Source: Gaeumannomyces sp. JS-464
Lineage: Eukaryota; Ascomycota; Sordariomycetes; Magnaporthales; Magnaporthaceae
Direction of reading: 5' to 3'
NCBI GenBank assembly: GCA_002197995.1
Contig: NGZR01000001.1
Location: 13,163,501 to 13,227,500 of the forward strand
DNA length: 64,000 nucleotides
The number at the start of each line of letters is the position of its first letter. The stretch's first letter is position 1. The notes beneath the pieces are model-generated. The model did no database searches, had not been told where the DNA came from, and saw nothing but the letters and a program-made list of their open reading frames with translations. A program made the translations under genes and the position numbers. This document shows positions 35,218 through 45,081 of the stretch, one piece after another.

Positions 35218-36160
35218 ACATACCAACACAGTATGCGTTGTTGTGCCCGTCGAGGGGCTTCACCGGCTGGGGACGGCCGAGGGACGGTCCCATAATGAAG
35301 CTAGGATGGAGGGGAAAAATAGACAAAGGGAAGGATTTGGGGCTGGGAAGGGTGGGTTTGGTCTCAATCTTCCCACTGCCTATGCATTTAGATCTGGTCT
35401 CGACATTCTGCGCCGGAGTGGCCTTGGACCCCCTGCTGTTGATGTTTTTTGTTTTCATTATTTTTGAACTACCCATATTTTTTCTCTACTTTTACGTACC
35501 TTTTTCTCCCGTCTATGGGGCGGCGCGGTGTTCTTCATTCTTGTTTCAATCTTCCAGCTCTTAGAATACCGTCGACGAAATCTCTGCTTTGCTACTGCTA
35601 TCCTAGACGATATAGCGCAAACTTTTGCTGGGGGGGGATACCATTTGAACTAAAAAGAAGGGAAGAGGATAGAAGACGCATAGGCCTGCCCTTTGGGAAA
35701 GGGTTGTACAACAGTCTAGTTAATCTTTTTGTGTTGCTTGGCAACGTAAAGAAGTTGGTTGAGAAAGACTTGCCTTGTTAAACCTCGACGAAAGTGTCTT
35801 CGACGTGTGGTTTTATATGAGCGGATTATATACTCGGATGCCAGCATTAAGCTTGAGATGAAGAGGAAATTATTGGAACGTATAAAAGCCATGGAAGGAT
35901 ATCTATTCGTAGAAGTGGGTAATCCCCAAAAGAAGCTATTTTTGCACAACGAATCTGCGTAGCGCCATAATTTCCGCAGCCATTTAGGGCTTAAACAAAC
36001 ACAACAGATATCTAAACAGGTTAATTCCGGATATTCAAAATTGCCTAATGATAAAGGCTTTTGCTTTCCCTTCTCAACCCTTTATCTTTAACAACTCCGT
36101 AACGAAGGGAGTACAGGCACACTTGGCCCTTGAAAAAAAGAATTTATTAAAAAAAAAAAA

Positions 36161-36201
<41 letters not shown>

Positions 36202-36808
36202 CGGGGGGGGAATCGTAAAACAAATTTTACGCAACCTTGGCATCTATTCGGGTAGGAACTGTACGGCGTACTTGCCATATTATTCCTCGCCGGCTACTTC
36301 ATCAACCAGTTGCCTGGACACCTTTTCCAGGCTGGATGTGCTCTGTGCCAAGTGACTTCCCACGCCGTTCCCTGGGCGTATCATTGGCTACGAAACCAAG
36401 TTCTCGTATGTCAAGATCGCGCTCCGCGCAGATATCAAGTTTTGGCCAGCCCGATATGTGTTTGCGAACCAACATGCAACATGCAGGAATCCACGTGGAC
36501 CAGCCATTGTGGTCCTGCTTGCGAATGCCATCCTGCAGCGGATACAGGAGCTAATTAATCACTCTTTTCGCACCCCAGCCGGGCACAACATAGCGAGAAG
36601 ACCCTGAACCAAAACCCGCTCACTGGCCTCAGTGTCCAAGGTCCGTACTGTGAGCCCAGCACTTTGGAAGTTGTGACCTGGTGGATGGATGGGGAGCAGT
36701 TAAATGGTCCATCGCAGAAAGATCAACTACGGAGAAGGGTACAGATATAATCATAAAGATTGCAAGATTTAAATTTAACTGGGTGCCTAAACATAACCGG
36801 CAACCGTA
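35218..36808. other. Intergenic region with A+T-rich patch and poly-G tract
   Basis: About 1.6 kb. The first part is the MIR1 3' UTR. From about 35560 to 36150 the DNA is clearly more A+T-rich than its surroundings, perhaps an old repeat fragment, but I recognise no transposon protein in it. It ends in a poly(A)-poly(G) tract. Beyond 36240 there are short coding-like frames, for example around 36370-36560, that I cannot assign. Confidence 0.45.
36149..36210 (+). repeat. Poly(A) followed by about 50-base poly(G) tract
   Basis: About a dozen A residues run directly into 41 consecutive G, one C and 8 more G. This is an extreme purine homopolymer with strong G-quadruplex potential; the recorded length is likely approximate because such tracts are hard to sequence. 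Confidence 0.93.
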
Positions 36809-37345
36809 TTATAGTCCCACTTTACAGATTGCGAGGCTCGCCGCCGGGAAGTTTAGCGCGGATTCGTACCAGAGTCCGACTACCGCCTGGGCGACGGCGA
36901 GGTCCGCCCAGCCTGAAAACCAATGTATCCCTTTTGGCAGCAGCGCTCGCCACCTGAACAACAGGCATCCCGCTCTCCCCCTCCTCACCTTCTTTGTTCC
37001 CTCCCAGGGGCGGCTTGTAAAGCTCAGTGGTATCGCAGAGCTGATAGGTGGACCTGAAGGTGCACAGCCTCACAGTTTTGCAAACGGCCTTGGGGTGCGT
37101 GCCGACGCCGTCATCGAAGGCGAGCTGCCTGCAGAGGTCCGAAGTGATGTATTTGGACATGCCCAGGCTGATTGCGCGATCCGGAGTTGGGAAGCACTGT
37201 AGGTAATAGAAAAGAAAGTAGAGAAAGAAGAAGAATTTCGTCAGCCCGGGGAAACACCATACAGGTCGCCGTCGGCAGCGGTGGCCGGGGCGGGGGCGGC
37301 AATAGCTGCTCCGGAGAGAGCGAGGAGGGCGACGAGGAACTTCAT
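36809..37345 (-). CDS. Small secreted cysteine-rich protein (effector-like candidate)
   Basis: Predicted about 131 residues in three exons: 37345-37263, 37196-36989 and 36912-36809. The ATG opens a typical signal peptide (MKFLVALLALSGAAIAA), so the mature protein starts near residue 18-20. The second exon contributes four or five spaced Cys (near SDLCRQ, AVCKT, RLCTF, QLCDT) and the third one more near its end, about six in all. Introns use GTATGG...CAG and GTGAGG...CAG. Exons 2 and 3 join perfectly in phase, but exon 1 is one base short for exon 2; the likely loss is in the C-rich run at 37283-37297. I recognise no family. Small size, secretion and an even cysteine count fit a fungal effector or antimicrobial-type protein. 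Confidence 0.62.
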
Positions 37346-38365
37346 GGCGGGCAGAGACTTCGTGTTGGCGTTCGGGCGGCAAAGAATGTAGAGCTTGAAG
37401 CTGGTAGCCGGTGCTGGTGCGAGAGAGAGAGAAGGATGAGAGGACTCGGCATCGGGGCGAGGTCCAGATCGATCGCATGCATGCCCGTGTTATCTTCCGT
37501 CCTGGCGTTGCTGCATGCGTCCATCCACCCTGCTGCTCCGTGCCTTCCCCGCATCCCTCAAAGAGATCGTGTTCCAAGGATCGCTAACCCCTCCCCGGAC
37601 GATAGCGTTATCCTCCTGCCAGTAAAGGCAGCCGAAAGCCGCGGCCTCCTTTTTTGGCGAGTCCCTGCCGAAAAATCCGTCCATCGAAAGGATGGCTCGA
37701 CATCCGAGGTCCAGCCAGTCAGTCCCTTGTGCATTGTTATTAATCATTACTGCGACTTTGTCTCCTGTTTGCCAAGTGTGGAAAAGAAGAAAGGTCGCAT
37801 TCTCGATTACCACGTAATCTATCGCTATGCGTAGGTGCGTACGATGTATGCACATACGACCTTTTGCTTGGAATCCCCGCATCGGGGCTAAAGATCGTGT
37901 ACTACCTCTCTTTTCCAGCCGTAAAAAGTTGACGTTGGCCGCACAGAACAAGAATGATGGGGCCTGGTGATTGATGACCGAAAGCCGACAACCTCAACGG
38001 CCGGTCCCGGGAATCCGATCGGGCGTGGCATGTCTGGCAAGCGGACCACAGCCGACCAGAGAAATGCAACCACCGGTCGAGCCGAGACACACAACTCGGC
38101 CGCTACTCTGGGGATATCAACAATGGAACCACTTACACAAAGCTTTCCAGTCTAGTGAGGATACAGGAATTGCTTATCCTGCAGGTCCGCCAGGCGTAGC
38201 ACCACCATGTTGATCTTGACCCTCGCCGCCTCGTCCGTCCCGTCGTCCACCCACTATACCCAACCGCCACGTTGCTCGTCCCCGCTGAGCCCGTCAACGT
38301 ACTCCATTCTCTCGGCGTTGCAGCGCGCCAGCATGAGGCGGATGGTCCACAAGATGGCCGGCGGA
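37346..38365. other. Region between the small secreted protein and the amidase
   Basis: About 1 kb that should hold the promoter of the small secreted protein and the 3' end of the amidase gene. It also holds the orphan coding-like segment listed separately; nothing else recognised. Confidence 0.45.
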
Positions 38366-38454
38366 TCAGAGCTCCATTGGATCAAAGAACGTTTGATCGT
38401 GAATCTTTGCCGCCCCAGGCTCGGGCACATCGGCCTCCTGCCGGTACAAATCAC
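38152..38454 (-). pseudogene. Orphan coding-like segment overlapping the amidase 3' end, with an internal stop
   Basis: In a frame different from the last amidase exon, the minus strand reads a protein-like stretch ([20 protein letters not shown], then YVDGLSGDEQ), hits TAG at 38256-38254, and continues plausibly (VKINMVVLRLADLQDKQF) to a second stop at 38154-38152. A one-base gain near the amidase stop would join it to the amidase as a C-terminal extension, though the internal stop would remain. Alternatively it is the relic of a separate gene. I cannot identify a family. Confidence 0.35.
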
Positions 38455-40906
38455 GAACCAGAGCGCTTAGCCAGACATCGCTGCCTTTCGAGGACGTCAG
38501 GCCCAACGCGGCTGGCAGCTGCTCCGTTCGGTTGGTGTACTTGGAAACATAAGGGGTAGTCCCGACTGGTGCCACAAAGGTGACCAATTAGCCCGTGATC
38601 AGAGTGTTCACATTTTCAAAAGCCCCAGGATCCTGCAGTCGACCAGTCGCCCGACGGTCCTACCTGGTATGACAATTTCCGGGGCCTGTGCCATCGTCGA
38701 GAGGCAGTAGAAGAAGAAGCCGACGCCGGTGAACTCCTGCGGGCCCGTCTTGTAGGTGTCGCGGTAGGCGGGCACCCGTCCGTCCAGGGCAGCACGATCA
38801 ACGTGTCCGAGGAGCCGTCTTGAGAAGGACGCAGCAGGTGCTCCCCAACCCAGTCTTGGAACACCTTGAGCTGCCGCAAGCCTTCGGCGTGCTGTTCCTC
38901 GGTTAAAGTTGGCAAATAGCCACTGTGAGAGGTCATTGTCGTGATGTTAGTTGAACACTCGGTCCCAGAGAGACCTTGGCGTCTTTGACTTACAGCTTGA
39001 AGCGGATCTGTGGGTGTAATATAGGCGGGCTTCCCATTTTTTGCTCGTACTCTTTCACGAAAGGCTTAAGCGACATTTCCCATTGGTCTGGGTTTGCAGA
39101 CCATTCCCAAGTATGTTTGAAATATTCCCCCAGAGTGCGGCTAACGCCTTCAGGCCTGTGCTTTCCCCAGAGATCTTCAAGGCTGATTTCGGTTCTTTTT
39201 ATCCCAAGCGAAGCCTCCAACCGGGCAACGAACTTGTCAAAAACAATCTGGCTAGGGCGGTGGGCGACAGGAAAGTAGTCGGTGGGATAGAGAAGTCTCG
39301 TGGGCTTCTATGCGGTTGGGAGGTGGGTTGAAGGTTGACGGTTAGCAAGGTAGCTCTCATTAATTTGACGAGGGGATGGCAGGGTCTCAGCGTCAAGGGT
39401 CACCAACCTTAGGGCTGTCCACATCCCTGCCTGCATCGAGACTGGGGTTGCCATATAGAGCTTTGGAGAGCTCATGAAGCTCCTCTGCTGTCCGCGCAAG
39501 GCCTCCAATTGTATCAAAATGCCTAGGCACGACTTGTGGTTAGGATGGTGAAATGTATGGCTATCAGAATGGAGGGTCTCACGGGCTGTAGCGCAGTATC
39601 CCCTCAAGATTTGCCGCGTCGACGGACGGTCTCATCCCAAAGACCCCCTGGGCTGCTGCTGGCGCTCTGATGCTTCCAAGGGCTAGCCGGAGTGATTGGT
39701 CATGTGAGCATTAGGAGTGGCATATGCTTGCCCATCACTGTCAAATCAGCATGAGGCCTTGGCAGGGTGAGGGACTCACTATCGGTTCCGAGGGCAAAGT
39801 CAAGCCAGTCGTAGGTCGCAACGGCGGCAGCGCTTCCTGAGCTGCTCCCGCTTGTCGTCAAGTAGCCGTCACCGTGCGGATTGAAAGGTGCGTGAATGTC
39901 CACATAGTCGGCAGTAGGCCACTGAGAGTCCGCGAGTTGTGTAGTTTTGACCTTTCCGACGATGACGAAGCCGAGGTCGATCAGTCGTTGAACTGCAGTG
40001 GCGGTTCGTGCGCGAGGCGGATGCAAAGACGTGTAAGCTCGTGAGCCCACTCCCGTCTTCAGGCCGTTCAGATCTATAATGTCCTTGATGGCGAGTCTGA
40101 CTCCAGCGTACGGCATCTCCTTAGACCTCGTGTAGTACAGCCGTGAGGGAACGGCAACGCTGAGGGACCCCGGGTATTCCTCGCCGTAGGCCAAGGCGTC
40201 GAGCGGCTGGAACCTGGGTTGCGTCAAGAGGTTATGTAAGCTGGAGCCGTATCCGTAAATAGGAATAGAGCTGGGTTGCTTAGCCTTACACGTTGGATCC
40301 CTTTGCTGGGACCGTTGCCGTTACGAAGGCTCCCGCCGTGTCAGGATATAGCCTGTATGCTGGGAAAATGCGCCCATTCCACTGGAAGTATGGGCCTTGG
40401 GGAAGCAAGTCGCCTCCACTCTGAGCACAGTGAAAATATACATCCTTCACCTCTCCACTGCCCAATATAGCGTCCCTCACAGCGTCAGTGTGACACCCAC
40501 TCTCCTGAGTGGTTTGGATGATCAACGACTGGGCAAAATGAGGTGACCAGACGTCGTCGGTCTGGTCAAACCCGGTGAGGAGTTCGCCCAGCTGGCGGGC
40601 GGTCGGGGACTTGTGCGGTACGGTGACGACTGTACAGGGCATAGCCACCTGGTCTTTCCCAAAGGCGCCGACTTGGGGCGACTGCTGGGCTCCGTATCTC
40701 TGTGTCAGAGCTTGCGTGGTCGCTCCCAAGCCAGGGGAGCAGATGGTGGGCATCGGTACCATGTGAGAGGGACGTATCCAGTAGGCCACCTTGCCCAATC
40801 GTATGACGGCGGAAAAGTCTGGTTGAGCCGCTGTCGGGCAAACAGTCAGGACTATTGGGATTAAGGCCTCAAGGGCCACCGCATTCATCCATCGTGAAGC
40901 CCACAT
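38366..40906 (-). CDS. Secreted amidase (amidase-signature family)
   Basis: Ser-cisSer-Lys amidase hydrolysing a C-N bond; predicted 679 residues in seven exons: 40906-40290, 40213-39780, 39682-39583, 39522-39408, 39307-38994, 38922-38664 and 38565-38366. All introns are GT-AG, 70-98 bp. An N-terminal hydrophobic segment ending TVCPTAAQ looks like a signal peptide, followed by about 180 residues of unknown extension. Catalytic Lys is about residue 249 ([12 protein letters not shown]). The cis-Ser is in [13 protein letters not shown], about 329-330, and the nucleophile is about Ser354 in [13 protein letters not shown]-like [12 protein letters not shown] follows. A one-base loss near 38775-38778 breaks exon 6; restoring it makes the total exactly divisible by three. 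The substrate is unknown, and the annotation Glu-tRNA amidotransferase often given to such proteins would not fit a secreted enzyme. Confidence 0.88.
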
Positions 40907-42339
40907 GGCGTGGAGGGGTGTCAGGCTCCGACCTGATTGCGTTGTTCATGCAGTATTCGAGGAGCTAGGAGACAGGACCATCGGCGTGAAGGAAACGTAA
41001 GGGTTTTCTACTACCCCTCCTCGCTCCCTCCTCGACCCCCTTTCCCCCCATTGGGTTACATTTTTCCCCGCACTACTGAGTAGCGATGTCGCTCTGGCCT
41101 CTACGCTGGCCACGACCGGCACAGACGCCCTGAAACACGAGCTACTGCTACAGATAAATCGAGCCCGAGCACTGCTTGTACCTATCCGCCCGGCAGAGGC
41201 CGCAGGAGCCTTGGGGGTAACACATCGGCTGTTGGGGAACTTGATGAGCGAGAGCCCTGCAAAAGCCGTTGGCGCCAGGAACCTGGCCTTGGGGCATGTT
41301 CGGTGGTAAAGGTGTTTTTTTGTTTTTTCCATATTATTTTAAAAACCGCTTGTTTATCGGTTTGCGGATCCGGGCAAGGGGCTTCCTGGCCCTTGTGAAA
41401 ATCGCTCCAAAAACCCGCCAGAAGTATTTTTTTACCCAAGCTAACGAGTCGCGTTGATACAGCTCCTGGCCACCTGCTTTGCCACCTCCTAACCGGGGTT
41501 TGGAACGACGAATATATAAAGCCAGCCACCCTCCCGCCTTTTAAGGAGCTTTTGTCTTAGAGAAATTTCGAGGCCCAAAAAAGGCCAGGAGGGCCAAAAG
41601 GGCCAGGAGGGCTAAGCACGTGCAAATAGGATTAAATTAAAATAAAGGGTTTTTTTGCCACCGTTTAAAATGAGAAATTCCCTTGTAAAATTAATACAGT
41701 TACAATTAGAAAAATCCTATAAATAAAGGTACATTTTTTATTGCAAAGCCCCTGGTTATGCTTATTTCGGGAGTATCCGTATGCAAAAAACCGGCCTAGG
41801 GTCAAAAAACCAAAAAACCGCTACCACCGAAGACGCCCCTAATGTATGCGGCCTCCCGGCTTGTGGCGCTCGGCGATTGGTACTGCGCCGATGGATTGCG
41901 TAATGAACTTCCAGTTCGGGCAGTAACTCCGCTTATCTTCCTGCTCACCGGTCTTCCTTGGCCAATCTTGTCCAGCCAGGTGTGTTCGCATTTGGTGGCT
42001 ACCCAAGGCCCTTGTGAAGCCCGAAATGTACGCTGATGACTCCTGCCCCGAACATTGGGCAGGCTTCGGGCACCTTGTCTCGCTTCATGCGACAACGCCA
42101 CACGCCCGGTTGCAGATCTTTTTTTTTACCGTTGTGTTGAGTAGGGGTCCAGACACCCTGTCGAGCGGCGTTTTGAACCTCACACAGCAGCTTGCTTTTT
42201 CTTATTAATACACCAAAGATATTCATTGCACAACGACTGCTTCAGGCGAACCACTGTCTCGCCGTGTCCGCCTCTTCTTCAATACTGGTCCACGACTGAC
42301 TTGCCCAACACGGGTCAAGTGGTGCCGTCAGACTCACCT
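40907..42339. other. Divergent intergenic region between amidase and oxygenase, containing a MITE-like element
   Basis: Holds the promoters of two divergent genes plus the A+T-rich inverted-repeat element at 41290-41840. No protein gene recognised. Confidence 0.5.
41290..41840. mobile_element. MITE-like non-autonomous element with about 40-bp inverted repeats
   Basis: The left end (41291 on, GGGGCATGTTCGGTGGTA then GG and two T runs) pairs with the reverse complement of the right end (41840 down, GGGGCGTCTTCGGTGGTA then CGG and two T runs). There are only a handful of mismatches over about 40 bp. The 550-bp interior is A+T-rich, contains a duplicated GGCCAGGAGGGCCAAAA-type phrase near 41580-41612 and has no transposase. 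I see no clear target-site duplication, so the superfamily is unassigned. Confidence 0.65.
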
Positions 42340-43534
42340 ATGGCTGCCGCCGCCGGGACCGATGCCGCACAGGGCGACAAGCACTTGTGGGAGCCAGACC
42401 GATTTAAGCCGCAATTGTTCGAGGCTAGCGTCTTTTACATGAAGCCAAGCAAGATTTACGACTCGGAGAAGCCTTACTTCATGAACATTCCCGTTGACCC
42501 TTCCTGGAGCCCCAAAGTGAAGCAGACCAATGTTGGCTACACTCGCCAGGAGATCGCCGTTGCCGACATTCGTGGCCACGAAGACAGGTTCGTGCTGGAC
42601 CGCCAGGGCTTCCAGCTCGGGCGACTCGAGACGGGACTGGCTTACAGCGACTTTGCCGTTAGCGACACGATAGTGACACGGTTCTTTGACGAGGTCAAAG
42701 CCCTTCTACTGCGGCAAACGGGCGCTAGCGAAGTGCTGCCGTTTGACTTTCAGGTCCGGCGCAAGGACCCTGCGCTCCCTGCAAATTCAAGGGGCGCCCC
42801 TGGCAAGGCACAGCCCTTCGGGACCGTGCATGGAGGTACGTTCATTGTGCCACAAGCTGGACGCCACTTCCCTGTTGTAGGGATCTGTGTGTATAAAATT
42901 AGAGCAGTGGTGAGGGGCTTGGGCTTCGGGCCGGCGACTGACATGATGGCCGTCCAGATCAGACCGCAACTGCGGCTGTCCGCAGACTCAAGTTCTTCCA
43001 CCCGGACTTTGCTGAAAAATACTCAGGCCAGAGGTTCCAAATCATCAAGTAAGCGCTTCCTCGCCCTCAGCTCGGGCCACGCATTGACCACGCATGAACA
43101 ACCGCCTGCAACCCCCAGCATTTGGAAACCACTGAAGGGCCCCGTCTACAACTCCCCGCTCGCCATGTGTGACTACCGGACGGTCGAGCGGCAAGACGAG
43201 GTACCGACCGACATCGTGTTCCCAGACTACCTGGGCGAGTCCTTGAACTTCTGGCCCAACCCGCGTCACCGCTTCTACTTTGTCGACGGCCAGGAACGCG
43301 ATGAGGCCTGGATGATCAAGTGCTACGACTCAGCTACGGCCCGTGACCCGAGATTGCGCAATGTTCGTACAGTAATACCAGAGGACTGAGCATAGCCCCA
43401 GCGCCAAGACGTCTGCTAACCTCACCGTAGTCGCACCTCATGTCTCGTTCCCATATCACGGGGACAAATGTGCAGTAGCGGAGCTCAGAGAGAGTATCGA
43501 GGTCAGGTCGTTTGTATTCTACAACACTCCGTAG
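42340..43534 (+). CDS. AsaB/CmcJ-type oxygenase (Fe(II)/2OG-like hydroxylase/desaturase family)
   Basis: Predicted 312 residues, four exons: 42340-42835, 42958-43048, 43119-43366 and 43431-43534; spliced length divisible by three. The ATG at 42340 (context CACCTATGG) is preferred. Members of this fungal family (annotated as GA4-desaturase-like, AsaB, CmcJ) modify secondary metabolites. Splicing restores VHGDQT (the HxD iron-binding pair), QRFQIINIWKPLKGPVYNSP, LAMCDYRTV, NPRHRFYF (probable second His) and IKCYDS. The last exon gives APHVSF and SIEVRSFVFY (probable 2-oxoglutarate Arg). Introns 1 and 2 have good consensus (GTACGT, GTAAGC). The third donor, GTACAG, is my choice because it alone joins the conserved C-terminus in phase. 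The gene lies about 6 kb from the PKS-NRPS gene, so a tailoring role is possible but not shown. Confidence 0.84.
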
Positions 43535-43749
43535 AGCGAATGAGGAGTGAGCAGGGAGGGTTACATGTGGATGAAAAATGGCTTATTATTGGATGAAGAT
43601 TGACTGCTCGCGAGCTGATGACGAGCCTTTTCGGGAATGATATACCCAGGGGCAGAGGAATGCACAGCCCATTTGTCCTTCATAGCTATCAAATTGCGGA
43701 TCAACCACCCTCAGCAACTGACGAGTTAGAGTTCTGTAAAAAGGTTGAA

Positions 43750-44115
43750 TTAGTAAAGTAAAATCGTAGTACTGGTTAGTCTGAGCCTGTTTTTGGAGTA
43801 TGGGTAACCTACACAGCCTTGGCCACCGCATCTTGGACACGTATCCCCCCCGCAGGGCTCGTCGACCTCGCCTTCAAAGACGTTAACCCACTTGTACCAC
43901 GGCTTCTCGTTTTTTGGTCGGGTACTGTCCGCTTCCACGTCAGCCACGGCTTGGAGCGTCGCTTCCTCCTCGGAAAACCGGTCAACATTCTGGGCGGCCA
44001 AAACTCTCGCCACGGTCGATATTTTGCTCCTCTCTCGTTCTCGGCGTCGACAGTTATCCCAGGCCAGGGTGTTGGCGTCCGTGGCCTTGGAGAGATTCTG
44101 GTAGCTAGACGCCAT
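43750..44115 (-). CDS. Small cysteine-rich hypothetical protein
   Basis: The ATG at 44115-44113 in good context (CCAATGG) opens 121 codons: a charged Arg-rich N-terminus (RRRERERSKISTVARVLAAQ), an acidic middle, then a cysteine cluster CGGDTCPRCGGQGC, reminiscent of CxxCxGxG zinc-knuckle sequences. A plausible intron (donor GTAGGT after the last Cys, TTACTAAT branch site, acceptor TTTACAG near 43736) would replace the last residues by a short Asn/Ser/Gly tail. No signal peptide, no family recognised. It might not be a gene. Confidence 0.45.
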   Translation of the reverse strand: MASSYQNLSKATDANTLAWDNCRRRERERSKISTVARVLAAQNVDRFSEEEATLQAVADVEADSTRPKNEKPWYKWVNVFEGEVDEPCGGDTCPRCGGQGCVGYPYSKNRLRLTSTTILLY

Positions 44116-45081
44116 TGGATATTCTGGGAGCGTCGACCATGCGGATGAAAATTTATGAGGGTATGGCTCTGGATCGACTAGAATTGTTCGGTGCGAGAGA
44201 TGCGTCTTTTTGGAATGACAATGGCGTTGGCATGGAAACTTCTAGTGAGGATGTATCAGGCTCGGTTTCGAGGTAAATCTACCAAGGCAACCCGCGACCA
44301 GAGGAAATTAATTAAGAACCCCAGGGGGATTCTAGGGAGCCCTCTAGGCAGCTGGGATTTGATGCCCGGCGTTGCGATATTGGGGCGGCTGGCGCGTTGG
44401 GCCGCAAGCCATATTGAAACCAACCCTTTGTATCAATGTCACGTTGCCTGATTGCTGACATCCCCACCCCCTCTCCTGCCAAGGTATCTATATGTACTGT
44501 GGCCATGCGGCTCCCACGGCGCTCCCCGCGCCAACGCCGGCACACCACCTTCGTCGAGGCTGCATGACGTTGACGACGCGCGCGAATCGAAAATTCACGC
44601 AGCGAAAAGTGGCCCAGCTGGTGACTGATTGATCGTTACACAAGAGATGTGGGCAACGAGTCCAGTTTTATTCTCTGTGCGCATGTGCAATTTCAGCCGC
44701 CGCAAGATTTTTCCCGCCCGACTTCCATGGTCAAACCTTGTGTTTACCCAACATGTGTCCATGTGTCTCTCGCGAGTCCTCGAGATCGTGTGTAGGCGAG
44801 GGGGTGCGAAGTATCTATCATGTAGCGAGAGACGCACGGAGGCAATTAGGCAGGGATCGAGACCTTTCGGAGCCGCAGATCGCCTTTGGGTCTTTATGGG
44901 CACTCATCGCCTGTTATGCTGTGATGAGCAAGCCCACCAAGCCATCCCATCTTGGCGCTCCCTCCCCACTCCCCTGCCCCACTGCCTTGCATCACACACA
45001 TGCGCGGGCCTTGATTCGATCATCTTTGCCGCTTGCCGACCCAAGGCCCACGCTCAAGCAGCACCACACCAGTCACCCACG
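44116..45081. other. Intergenic region upstream of the STAND NTPase
   Basis: About 1 kb between divergent genes; no coding sequence recognised. Proline/leucine-rich frames just upstream of 45082 are in-frame with the NTPase but contain no better start. Confidence 0.5.

Noticed and set aside
42226..42339. Longer N-terminus for the oxygenase
   Set aside because: The frame extends upstream only through a TTG at 42226; the first ATG is at 42340 in good context and matches the family's short N-terminus.
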